Assembly: GCA_963931615.1 (NCBI GenBank)
Contig: OZ007032.1
Span: 620,001 to 684,000 of the forward strand
From: Coprenecus sp902388455
GTDB taxonomy: Bacteria > Bacteroidota > Bacteroidia > Bacteroidales > UBA932
Reading direction: 5' to 3'
Length of the DNA: 64,000 nt
Shown here: piece by piece, positions 51,978-64,000 of the stretch
Layout: each line of letters begins with the position of its first letter
Position numbering within the stretch: the stretch's first letter is position 1
The notes under the pieces: generated by a model
What the model was told of the DNA's origin: nothing
Seen by the model: only the letters and a program-made list of their open reading frames with translations
Databases searched by the model: none
Translations under genes and position numbers: made by a program

Positions 51978-52475
51978 TTATCTGTTGAGGTAATTCTCTA
52001 TTCTTATATTGGACGGCAGGAATGGGGAGGCGTCACCGCCGTTGATGATTACATCTCTGACAACTGTGGAAGAGATGAATGATAAGTTATGGGATGCCGG
52101 GATGAAGACTGTTACAGTCTCGGGCTGCATCTTGCGGTTGGCCTGTGCTATTACGGATTCAAGTTCAAAGTCAGTAGTGGTTCTAAGACCTCTTATAATA
52201 AAGTTTGTTCCTTTCTGACGGCACAAATCCACTGTCAGCCCGGTGTAGGCAAGTACTTCGATGTCGTTTCCGCTCTTTGTCAATGGGGCGACGGCATCGC
52301 GTATCAGGCGGACCCGGGTCTCAGGAGGTAGAAAACCGTGTTTTAAGTGGTTGTATCCAACTGCAATATATATTTTGTCGAACAGCTTTAAAGCTGACTG
52401 CAGGACATCCATGTGCCCCATGGTAAATGGGTCGAAGGAACCCGGAAAGATGGCTGATTTGTCGTTTGGTTTCAT
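51978..52475 (-). CDS. coaD: Phosphopantetheine adenylyltransferase
   Basis: 165 residues from the ATG at 52475; a longer in-frame start at 52628 adds about 50 residues with no family match and intrudes into ung. It catalyses the fourth step of CoA synthesis. Motifs: PGSFDPFTMGH (ATP-binding T/HxGH) and the C-terminal ISSTVVRD (ISSTxxR). Confidence 0.96.
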   Translation of the reverse strand: MKPNDKSAIFPGSFDPFTMGHMDVLQSALKLFDKIYIAVGYNHLKHGFLPPETRVRLIRDAVAPLTKSGNDIEVLAYTGLTVDLCRQKGTNFIIRGLRTTTDFELESVIAQANRKMQPETVTVFIPASHNLSFISSTVVRDVIINGGDASPFLPSNIRIENYLNR

Positions 52476-52515
52476 GTTGTGGTAATTCCAAACAACAAAT
52501 ATAGTGAAAAATACT

Positions 52516-53178
52516 TTACCAGCGGATAGGCTCCTGCCCTGATGCGATAAGGAAGTTGTTGGCCTTGGAGAAGTGCCTGCAGCCGAAGAATGCACCACGG
52601 GCGAGAGGGGATGGGTGGGCGGCTTCAAGAATCAGATGCTTTGAACTGTCTATCAGCGGTTTCTTGCTGCGGGCATAATTGCCCCAGAGCATGAAGACAA
52701 CGCACTCCTTGCGGTCGGATATGGTCTTGATGACCGCGTCGGTGAATGTCTGCCAGCCTATTCCGCTGTGGGAGGTGGGGGAACCGGCCCTGACGGTCAG
52801 GACAGAATTGAGGAGAAATACGCCTTGGCGGGCCCAACGCTCGAGATTGCCGCTGGGCGGGGGGATGCAGCCGGTATCGGCGGCTATCTCCTTGTAGATG
52901 TTCTGGAGGGAGGGCGGCAGTGCCACTCCGTCCTGAACGGAGAATGACAGGCCGTGAGCCTGGCCGGGACCATGATAGGGGTCCTGGCCCAGAATCACTA
53001 CTTTTACCCTGTCGAAGGGTGTCAGCTGGAATGCGTTGAAAATGAGAGGTCCGGGAGGATATATGGTCTTACCTTCCCTTTTCTCCTTATGCAGGAAAGC
53101 GGCGATCCGGGCGAAATATTCCTTGTCGAACTCTTCCCGGAGCACCGCTTTCCACGATTCTTCTATCCTGACTTCCAT
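52516..53178 (-). CDS. ung: Uracil-DNA glycosylase
   Basis: 220 residues, family 1 (Ung). It removes uracil from DNA. The catalytic GQDPYH motif is at 64-69 with Asp66; the leucine-loop HPSPLARGAFFGCRHF is intact. It lies seven bases downstream of lon on the same strand. Confidence 0.97.
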   Translation of the reverse strand: MEVRIEESWKAVLREEFDKEYFARIAAFLHKEKREGKTIYPPGPLIFNAFQLTPFDRVKVVILGQDPYHGPGQAHGLSFSVQDGVALPPSLQNIYKEIAADTGCIPPPSGNLERWARQGVFLLNSVLTVRAGSPTSHSGIGWQTFTDAVIKTISDRKECVVFMLWGNYARSKKPLIDSSKHLILEAAHPSPLARGAFFGCRHFSKANNFLIASGQEPIRW

Positions 53179-53184
53179 TGTCTT

Positions 53185-55602
53185 TTAACTGAAGATGTAT
53201 TTCAGAACTTCGGAGATATTGTCCACGTAGACGAAGTCCAGGCCTTCGATGTAGATGGGCTTGATGTCCTTGATATCCTTCTCGTTCTGCCTGGAGAGGA
53301 TGATGGTGTGGATACCTGCCCGCTTGGCTGCGAGGATTTTCTCCTTGATGCCGCCTACCGGCAGGACCTTGCCGCGGAGGGTCATCTCGCCTGTCATGGC
53401 GATGCCGCTGCGGACCATTTTCCTCGACAGAGCGGAGGCCATGGCGCTGACCATGGTGATGCCCGCCGAGGGACCGTCCTTCGGGATTGCTCCTTCCGGG
53501 ACGTGGATGTGGATGTCGTGCTTCATTATTTCCTCGGTGGTCAGTCCGATCAGGTCCGGATGGGCCTTGAGGTACTGGAAGGCGATGGTCGCCGATTCCT
53601 TCATCACGTCTCCGAGGTTGCCGGTCGAGGAGAGGACGCCCTTGCCCTCGCTTACGGAGCATTCTATGAAGAGGATTTCACCGCCGTTCTCTGTCCAGGC
53701 CAGACCTGTGACCACGCCGGGGGCCTCATTGCCCTTCTGAAGGTCGTGGAAGTTGGTCGGAAGGCCGAGGAACTCCGAGACGACCTCGGGTGTGACGCTG
53801 ACTTTCGCGGTCTCGCCGGTGGCTATCTTGCGGGCGGAGATACGGGCTATCTTGGCTATCTGCCGGTCCAGTCCCCTGACACCGGACTCGCGGGTGTACT
53901 CGTCGATGATCTTCTCAATCGAGCCCTTGAGGAAGCGTACCTGGCTCTTCTTCAGGCCGTGGGCCTCAAGCTGCTTGGGTATCAGGTAGCCCTGGGCGAT
54001 GCTGACTTTCTCCTCGGCCAGGTATCCGGATACGGATATCATCTCCATACGGTCGCGCAGGGCGGGGTGGATAGTGCTGATATTGTTGGCCGTGGTGATG
54101 AAGAGTACCTTCGAGAGGTCGTAGTCGATGTCGAGGTAGTTGTCGTGGAAGGCGTTGTTCTGTTCGGGATCGAGCACTTCCAGCAGGGCGTAGGAAGGGT
54201 CTCCCTTGTAGTCCTGGCTGACCTTGTCTATCTCGTCGAGGACGATTACCGGGTTGGAGCTGCCGGCACGGTTGATGCTCTGGAGGATACGTCCTGGCAT
54301 CGCGCCGATGTAGGTCCTGCGGTGGCCTCTTATCTCCGACTCGTCATGCAGTCCGCCGAGGGAGATGCGCTGGTACTTGCGGCCCAGGGCCTTGGCTATG
54401 GATTTGCCCAGAGAGGTCTTGCCGACTCCCGGAGGGCCGTAGAGGCAGATGATGGGGGACTTCATGTCGCCCTTGAGCTTCAGCACAGCCAGGTACTCGA
54501 TTATCCTCTCCTTGACTGTTTCCAGGCCGAAGTGGTCCTTGTCCAGGACTTTCTGGGCGTGCTTGAGGTCCAGATTGTCCTTTGTCATATCGTCCCATGG
54601 AAGATCCAGGATGAACTGAATGTACTGGTACTGGATGTTGTAGTCGGGAGAGTTGGGATTGGACCTTTCAAGTTTACGCAGTTCAGTCTCAAATGTCTTG
54701 GCTGCGTACTCAGGCCATTTTTTCTTCTTGGCTCTCTGTCGCAGTTCATCTATGTCCTGAGCCTCGTCCATGCCTAACTCCTCCTGTATAGTGCGGAGCT
54801 GGTTGTTGAGGTAGTATTCCCTCTGCTGCTGATTCATTTCAGTATGGACTTTCCGCTGGATATCATCTTTCAGTTTGAGAATGTCGATTTGACGGTTGAG
54901 CATTTCGACCAGCTTCATTGCTCTTATTTTCAAATTTCCCTCTTCCAGAAGCTTGATTCTTTCCATGGGATCCTCGAATTCTATACTTGACGCTATGAAG
55001 TTTATCAGAAACTCGTCACCTTCGATATTTTTTATTGCGAATGATGCCTCCGACGGAAGATGAGGGGAAAGCTTGATAATATGCAGGGCAAGATCCTTGA
55101 TGGAGCCTGTCAGAGAACTCATCTCTTTGTCGTTTTTCTTGGGCGGAGTATCCTCCAGGTATTTTACTTTTGCGAACATATATGGTTCGGAGGCTGTCTG
55201 CTCTATAGGACGCAGGCGTTTCATACCCTGGAGAATTGCAGTAATGGTCCCGTCCGGCATTTCGATAATCTTGATTATGCGGGCAAGTGTTCCTATATTA
55301 TATAGGTCTATCAGTGAAGGATCTTCGATGCCTATATCCCTCTGTGATATGGCTCCAAGAATTTTGCTGGATTTGTAGACATCCCTTACTAGCTTTATGG
55401 ATTTCTCACGTCCGATGGAGATGGGCGTTACTGTGGATGGGAACAGTACTGCATTACGGAGGGCCAGGATGGGTAGAGTCTCCGGCAATTCGCTGTCGTT
55501 CAATTTCTGTACGGTATCGATGCTTACGACCGGTACTATGTTCATTTCACCTGCAGCGGCGCTGAATAAATCTTCTATTTTCTGTTTCATAATTGTATAC
55601 AA
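53185..55602 (-). CDS. lon: ATP-dependent protease Lon
   Basis: 805 residues (an ATG at 55590 would shorten it by four). Lon degrades misfolded and regulatory proteins in the cytoplasm. An N-terminal LAN domain and a coiled middle are followed by the AAA module with Walker A GPPGVGKTS (near 388) and the protease domain with the Ser-Lys dyad: Ser in DGPSAG near 711 and Lys in GGIKEKILA near 753. Length is normal. Confidence 0.97.
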   Translation of the reverse strand: MYTIMKQKIEDLFSAAAGEMNIVPVVSIDTVQKLNDSELPETLPILALRNAVLFPSTVTPISIGREKSIKLVRDVYKSSKILGAISQRDIGIEDPSLIDLYNIGTLARIIKIIEMPDGTITAILQGMKRLRPIEQTASEPYMFAKVKYLEDTPPKKNDKEMSSLTGSIKDLALHIIKLSPHLPSEASFAIKNIEGDEFLINFIASSIEFEDPMERIKLLEEGNLKIRAMKLVEMLNRQIDILKLKDDIQRKVHTEMNQQQREYYLNNQLRTIQEELGMDEAQDIDELRQRAKKKKWPEYAAKTFETELRKLERSNPNSPDYNIQYQYIQFILDLPWDDMTKDNLDLKHAQKVLDKDHFGLETVKERIIEYLAVLKLKGDMKSPIICLYGPPGVGKTSLGKSIAKALGRKYQRISLGGLHDESEIRGHRRTYIGAMPGRILQSINRAGSSNPVIVLDEIDKVSQDYKGDPSYALLEVLDPEQNNAFHDNYLDIDYDLSKVLFITTANNISTIHPALRDRMEMISVSGYLAEEKVSIAQGYLIPKQLEAHGLKKSQVRFLKGSIEKIIDEYTRESGVRGLDRQIAKIARISARKIATGETAKVSVTPEVVSEFLGLPTNFHDLQKGNEAPGVVTGLAWTENGGEILFIECSVSEGKGVLSSTGNLGDVMKESATIAFQYLKAHPDLIGLTTEEIMKHDIHIHVPEGAIPKDGPSAGITMVSAMASALSRKMVRSGIAMTGEMTLRGKVLPVGGIKEKILAAKRAGIHTIILSRQNEKDIKDIKPIYIEGLDFVYVDNISEVLKYIFS

Positions 55603-55735
55603 ATTAATATGTCAGTCAGACGGACTTTAATCATGTCATTTTGGCAGATATGTTTGATTATATACATGTCCGTCGGGCAGAAGTTGTTATTGTCAATGAT
55701 TGTGCCAAAAAAAATGAGGAAAAATGTAATAATAT

Positions 55736-55766
55736 TTTGTAAATGTCGAAAATAAGAATACTTTTG
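55736..55766 (+). promoter_or_regulatory. Promoter of the HU gene
   Basis: TTTG (55736-55739), 19 bases, TACTTTTG (55759-55766): a near-consensus promoter. Confidence 0.78.
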
Positions 55767-55813
55767 CAGTCTGAATTTTCAGAATTGAGTACTAATGTAT
55801 AAATTATAATAAG

Positions 55814-56101
55814 ATGACAAAAGCTGATATTGTAAATGAAGTAGCAAAGGCTACTGGACTTGAGAAATCTCAGGTACATAGCGTGATTGTGGCTTTCATG
55901 GAGACAGTCAAGGATTCTGTATCCAAGGACAACAGTGTTTATCTCCGTGGTTTCGGCAGTTTCACAGCAAAGAAGCGTGCACAGAAGACAGCCCGTAACA
56001 TCTCGAAGCAGAAAACAATTGTGATCCCCGAGCACTATATTCCTGCTTTCAAGCCTTCCAAGACTTTCCTGAATCTAGTAAAGACTAACATCAATAAATA
56101 A
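55814..56101 (+). CDS. HU-family DNA-binding protein
   Basis: 95 residues, small basic nucleoid protein that bends DNA. The helical N-terminus (DIVNEVAKATGLEKSQV) and GFGSFTAKKRAQKTARN with the beta-arm (here ISKQKTIVIPEHYIPAFKPS) are complete. Followed after eight bases by a tiny basic gene. Confidence 0.95.
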   Translation: MTKADIVNEVAKATGLEKSQVHSVIVAFMETVKDSVSKDNSVYLRGFGSFTAKKRAQKTARNISKQKTIVIPEHYIPAFKPSKTFLNLVKTNINK

Positions 56102-56109
56102 TTAGAGCT

Positions 56110-56199
56110 ATGCCTAGCGGAAAGAAGAGAAAAAGACATAAAATGGCTACGCACAAGCGTAAGAAACGCCTGCGCAAGAACAGACATAAGAAGAGATAG
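56110..56199 (+). CDS. 29-residue basic protein, AURKAIP1/COX24-like
   Basis: An extremely basic peptide that starts MPSGKKRKRHK and ends RKNRHKKR. This composition and pattern match the AURKAIP1/COX24 group, whose bacterial members are small ribosome-associated proteins. The frame is too short for usual ORF cutoffs but is supported by conserved composition, position in the HU operon, and the terminator shortly after. Confidence 0.75.
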   Translation: MPSGKKRKRHKMATHKRKKRLRKNRHKKR

Positions 56200-56220
56200 C
56201 GGCCATTCTCAGCTACTTAA

Positions 56221-56260
56221 ATCTAAAGCGTTAATGAACCGCTTTAGATTTTTTTTTTTT
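56221..56260 (+). terminator. Rho-independent terminator of the HU operon
   Basis: ATCTAAAGCG (56221-56230) pairs perfectly with CGCTTTAGAT (56240-56249), followed by a run of T. Confidence 0.92.
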
Positions 56261-56268
56261 AGATTGCG

Positions 56269-57822
56269 ATGGAAAGAAACCTGATAATAGATGTTAGACT
56301 AAAGGAGACTGTGATAGCCCTTCTCGAAGACCACCGGCTGGTGGAACTCAACAAGGAGGACAATACCGAGAGGGCTTTTTCTTTGAGAGATGTGTACTTG
56401 GGGAAGGTCAAGAAGCTCATTCCTACCCTGAATGCGGCTTTCGTGGACATCGGAGACAAGAAAGACGCTTTCGTCCATTATCTGGATCTCGGCCTCAATT
56501 TCAAAGCATTCGACAATTTTGTCAAGCAGATTAATCCAAATAAGGATTTTAAACAATTTTTTTCCTCCATGGATATCAGTCATATCCTGGAGAAGGAAGG
56601 GAAGATAGAAAACGTACTTAAGCCCGGACAGCCGATAGTCGTCCAGATTGTAAAGGAGCCTATTTCTACCAAGGGCTCACGGCTTACCGGTGAGATTTCA
56701 ATTGCGGGACGCAACATAGTCCTGCTTCCCTTCGGAGACAAGATAAGCGTTTCGCAGAAGATATCCTCCAAGGAGGAGAAGAAACGCCTCGAGCGCCTGC
56801 TTTACAGCATACTGCCGACAAATTACGGTGCCATTATCCGTACTGCAGCCGAGGGTAAGAATGCCGCAGTCCTGGATGCGGAGCTCCGCCTCCTGGTCCG
56901 CAAGTGGGAGGAGTCCTGGCCCAAAATGGCGACCAGGAAGATGCCTCAGCTTCTCTTCAAGGAGAACAGTAAGACTACCACGATCCTGAGGGATCTGTTA
57001 AATGATACATTCACTAATATTTATGTGAATGATGAGACTGTCTGCCATGAAGTGCGGGAGTATATATCCACTATACTTCCGGACCATGAGAAGATAGTTA
57101 AGCTGTATAAGGGACATGAGCCTATCATGGACCATTTTGATGTCACCAGGCAGATAAAGTCCTCGTTCGGAAAGGTCGTGCCTATGCGTCAGGGTGCCTA
57201 TCTGGTGATAGAGCATACTGAGGCCATGCATGTTGTGGATGTAAACAGCGGCACACGAGTCAAGACAGGCAAGGACCAGGAACAGAATGCATTTGATGTC
57301 AATTGCGTCGCCGCGGAGGAGATAGCCCATCAGCTCAAGCTCCGGGACATGGGCGGTATTATAATAGTGGACTTCATAGATATGGACCTGGGGGAGCATA
57401 AGAATGCCCTGCATAAGAAGATGCAGGAACTTATGGCCTCGGACAGGGCCAAGCACAACATTCTTCCGCTGACGAAGTTCGGTCTTATGCAGATTACCCG
57501 TCAGAGGGTGCGTCCCGCTACGGAGATAGAGACCGCAGAGACCTGTCCGGCCTGCGGCGGTACCGGGAAGATAACGTCCAGTATTCTTATAGATGAGAAT
57601 ATAGAGAGGCAGCTTGCCTTTTATGTAAAGGAGAAAGGTGTGAGATCGTTCCACCTTACCGTCAATCCTCTTGTGGAGGCCTACCTCACTAAGGGGATGT
57701 TCAGTTCCATCGTAAGGCGGTGGAAGAAAAAGTATGGAGTAGCCATAGTGGTGTCGGCTTCCGAGAATATGGCTATTCTGGATTTTGAGTGGGCAAAAAA
57801 AGATGGAGAGAAATTGTCTTGA
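56269..57822 (+). CDS. rng: Ribonuclease G/E family endoribonuclease
   Basis: 517 residues. It processes rRNA precursors and mRNA. An S1 RNA-binding domain (about 38-125) is followed by the DNase I-like catalytic domain: metal-ligand aspartates in HVVDVNSGTR and IIIVDFIDMD, and the zinc-link CPACGGTGK. No long RNase E-type degradosome tail. Its start follows the HU terminator by only eight bases, so its promoter may lie within or be read through from upstream. It directly precedes the rRNA operon whose transcripts it may process. Confidence 0.95.
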   Translation: MERNLIIDVRLKETVIALLEDHRLVELNKEDNTERAFSLRDVYLGKVKKLIPTLNAAFVDIGDKKDAFVHYLDLGLNFKAFDNFVKQINPNKDFKQFFSSMDISHILEKEGKIENVLKPGQPIVVQIVKEPISTKGSRLTGEISIAGRNIVLLPFGDKISVSQKISSKEEKKRLERLLYSILPTNYGAIIRTAAEGKNAAVLDAELRLLVRKWEESWPKMATRKMPQLLFKENSKTTTILRDLLNDTFTNIYVNDETVCHEVREYISTILPDHEKIVKLYKGHEPIMDHFDVTRQIKSSFGKVVPMRQGAYLVIEHTEAMHVVDVNSGTRVKTGKDQEQNAFDVNCVAAEEIAHQLKLRDMGGIIIVDFIDMDLGEHKNALHKKMQELMASDRAKHNILPLTKFGLMQITRQRVRPATEIETAETCPACGGTGKITSSILIDENIERQLAFYVKEKGVRSFHLTVNPLVEAYLTKGMFSSIVRRWKKKYGVAIVVSASENMAILDFEWAKKDGEKLS

Positions 57823-57877
57823 CAATCAGCGACTTTAAAATTTTATTAAAAATTTTTTAAAAAAAAGTTGCAAAAAA

Positions 57878-57909
57878 TTTGGAGGATAAAAAAACTCGCC
57901 ATATCTTTG
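57878..57909 (+). promoter_or_regulatory. rRNA operon promoter
   Basis: TTTG (57878-57881), 20 bases, TATCTTTG (57902-57909), a perfect consensus promoter preceded by long A/T runs (57838-57878) that could act as an UP-element. The leader to the 16S gene is about 180 bases. Confidence 0.85.
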
Positions 57910-58095
57910 CACCCGCTTTCGAAAAGGAAACACGATGAAGACTGAATGAAGAGAGATTGAGAGTGTGACACGGAAGCCCAAAAGTTGATTGAAATATTGA
58001 AGAACAAGTACAAGCAAAGTACCAAGAAAAGAGTAGCGTTAGTTTCTTTGAAATTAAGGTGATACAGGACAAGCTTAGATATATAGAACATATAC

Positions 58096-59622
<1,527 letters not shown>

Positions 59623-59834
59623 TGGAGCTTACTGGATCATCAAGCTGCTCTTTTCTTCTTGTTCTTCTTTATTTATTATACGGTATGTCTCCGCCGTAAG
59701 TGAGACAAACTAGTTCATTGAAAAGACTGAGAGAGATAACGAGGTAAAAGTATACAGGTTAATAAGTCTGTTAAGAGTAAAATTTTAACGGGACTACAAT
59801 TGATCCAAATACGAGACGAATACTAAATCATATC
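59623..59834 (+). other. 16S-23S spacer without tRNA genes
   Basis: About 210 bases, read on both strands; no tRNA cloverleaf (no GGTTCRA arm or CCA-adjacent acceptor) is visible. Bacteroidota spacers usually hold tRNA-Ile and tRNA-Ala. Confidence 0.6.
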
Positions 59835-62716
<2,882 letters not shown>

Positions 62717-62923
62717 ACGCAGAACAAACAATCAAATACAGCGTTGTCTCTCTCATTTCTTATAGAATATTTCTGGAGACCCGTATCCCTTGGCCTTTGA
62801 GATTTCCTTATGGGAGGCCTTAATGCAAGGGTGAGGGAGCGGAGGCGAGGGAGTTTACTTCGGTAAATGACCGAGCAGCCGTCGACTGAACAACGCCGCA
62901 GTAAGGCGTTCCAGAAGGAAATA
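62717..62923 (+). other. 23S-5S spacer
   Basis: About 200 bases with no recognisable gene or tRNA; longer than usual. It can form several hairpins (for example GGCGTT/AACGCC near 62893). Confidence 0.5.
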
Positions 62924-63038
62924 TCATGGTGGTTATAACGGTGTGGCCCAACCTCTTCCCATTCCGAACAGAGAAGTTAAACGCACTCGTGCCGATGGTA
63001 CTGCCCTAACCGGGGTGGGAGAGTAGGTAGCCGCCGCC
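62924..63038 (+). rRNA. rrf: 5S ribosomal RNA
   Basis: About 115 bases. Hallmarks: CCCATTCCGAACAGAGAAGTTAA, GCCGATGGTACTGC and GGGAGAGTAGGTAGC, with complementary ends (GGTGG near the start, CCGCC at the end). The boundaries are approximate. Confidence 0.92.
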
Positions 63039-63044
63039 CCTTAG

Positions 63045-63080
63045 AGCCCTCGGAGGTTGATTCTCCGGGGGCTTTTTTTT
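63045..63080 (+). terminator. rRNA operon terminator
   Basis: An 11-base-pair stem (63045-63055 with 63063-63073, one G-T pair) is followed by eight T residues. Confidence 0.92.
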
Positions 63081-63809
63081 GTCTTCGGCGGACCTGCCTC
63101 CGTTGCATTGTCCTGGTCTGGGCTCCAAGGGGCGTTTGTCTACCCATCCCCCCGCCCTTCACGTGGGGAAGGGAGCTGGTCGCTGCGCTCCGATGTGGCC
63201 ACAGGTGGGTGTTGCTTCCGGGCTTTTTGTTTCCGTGCGTCAGCGTCCTGTAGTGTTGTCTTTCCTACCGGCGGTATGCCGGTGGGCGGTCGGGCTCCGT
63301 GCCGGTCCGTGCGGCGGTTCCCGGCTTTCCGTCCCCGTACGCCCTGTTTCTGTAACCCATTATGGTCAGTTCGGAACGATATGACTATGTGCTTTCGTTC
63401 GTTTTGAAAACTGACGCGTCCACGGCTACTTCTGCTAAATTGCAGGGTGTTATAGAGTTATAGAGTTATCATGTGCGCACAGTTCTTTTACGTTTTCTTG
63501 CCGGCGCGTAGTGAAATCATAACGGCAGCAAATCCTGTGATCCGGTGCCGTTGTGGGATGCCCGTTTATATGTCCTTATGCCGACGCTCCTTTCCGTGCT
63601 GGAAGTGCCGGGTGAAACGGCATTTCGCCCCCACCTTCTCGAATTCGTTATCAGCGGATCCGCGTCAGAGGTGGCTCTTGGTCCCCCGGCATCGGTTTCC
63701 TGCGGAGAAGGAGCCGACAAATGTGGCTTTTCACCGTCACTTTCTTGGTTGTGGGTGTGCTGACGGGTTTGGAGGCAGTCTGCTGGCGGCTCGTGCTGTT
63801 GTGGCTGCT
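63081..63809 (+). other. About 730 bases without a supportable gene
   Basis: GC-rich, with several overlapping open frames in different registers that match nothing I recognise and lack plausible starts. A direct repeat of GAGTTATA occurs near 63455-63470. Nothing else is visible. Confidence 0.45.
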
Positions 63810-63998
63810 TTACTTCGGGATGGTGGACCAGATACGTATGGCGGTCGGGATGGGAGAAGAGATGGGGTTGGAAGGATAGGTGTTCTTACGCAGGGTCCAG
63901 GGCTCTTCGAGTGAGTAGTAGTCGATGGAGAGGGCAGGGTCGGGACCAGTGGGGTCGGCCAGAAGTCTGTCAAGCCAGGTTTTCCAGCGCAGGTAGTA
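63810..63998 (-). CDS. C-terminal part of an unidentified protein (partial)
   Basis: The frame enters from the right edge and ends at TAA (complement of 63810-63812). Its 62 residues look protein-like, with aromatic and charged residues (RWKTWLDRLLADPTGPD, then IDYYSLEEPWTLRKNTYP), unlike the repetitive composition of the other frames. No family recognised from this tail. Confidence 0.5.
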   Translation of the reverse strand, partial: YYLRWKTWLDRLLADPTGPDPALSIDYYSLEEPWTLRKNTYPSNPISSPIPTAIRIWSTIPK

Positions 63999-64000
63999 GA

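Noticed and set aside
52476..52628. N-terminal extension of coaD
   Set aside because: Intrudes into ung and lacks family similarity; the start at 52475 gives the normal CoaD N-terminus.
52954..54777. 607-codon plus-strand frame opposite ung and lon
   Set aside because: Runs across two certain genes on the other strand; composition is that of a mirrored coding frame.
63057..63407. Overlapping frames after the 5S gene
   Set aside because: Several registers are open at once because of base composition; none shows a domain or credible start.

Overview
The window reads as a chromosomal segment of a member of the Bacteroidota, most likely an anaerobic, fermentative Bacteroidales. The 16S gene has Bacteroidota-type sequence. 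Most intergenic regions carry the characteristic Bacteroidota promoter (TTTG or TTG about 20 bases before TAnnTTTG), almost no gene has a Shine-Dalgarno sequence, and an [FeFe]-hydrogenase locus and a rubredoxin are present. Genus cannot be fixed by reading alone.

Layout. 1-5.8 kb: housekeeping genes (ftsK, a LolA-like carrier, a Nudix hydrolase, rubredoxin, enolase). 6.3-10.3 kb: a LytS/LytTR two-component pair, a Big2-domain surface lipoprotein and a lipoprotein remnant. 10.4-15.1 kb: a CoA-transferase, an ECF sigma factor operon (sigma, membrane partner, DUF4252-like protein, beta-barrel) and a WYL regulator.

15.1-33.3 kb is an accessory island rich in nucleases and ATPases. It holds an antitoxin with a decapitated RelE-type toxin, and a tightly overlapping five-gene module (RecA/DnaB-like ATPase, DUF932-like protein, single-HKD PLD nuclease, unknown protein, SPOUT methyltransferase). 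It continues with a PD-(D/E)XK nuclease, a phosphoesterase, a DEDDh exonuclease, a large AAA ATPase and two tandem DUF262 (GmrSD-like) genes. It ends with an archaeal-type AAA ATPase, a DUF4143-type ATPase next to a second PLD paralogue, RtcB RNA ligase and a stub of an Rpn-type nuclease. Several segments are visibly more AT-rich than the core, and several promoters carry large palindromes that look like operators. This island is where an undescribed system is most likely.

33.3-47.0 kb: mazG and tcdA, two DUF3857-type secreted proteins (one with a transglutaminase core), then a long same-strand hydrogenase locus. The first half encodes regulatory or sensor-like proteins: two DRTGG proteins, two GHKL ATPases, a PHP phosphoesterase and a hydrogenase-like iron-sulfur protein lacking the proton-relay cysteine. 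The second half encodes the electron-bifurcating type HydABC enzyme and a 2Fe-2S thioredoxin-fold ferredoxin. No HydE/F/G maturases are present.

47-57.8 kb: housekeeping genes (prfA, ugd, a LysE-family exporter, a double-thioredoxin envelope protein, coaD, ung, lon, HU, a 29-residue COX24-like protein, rng). 57.8-63.1 kb: a complete rRNA operon (16S-23S-5S) with a strong promoter and a terminator; its spacer appears to lack the usual tRNA genes. The window ends in about 0.7 kb without a recognisable gene and the 3' end of a minus-strand gene.
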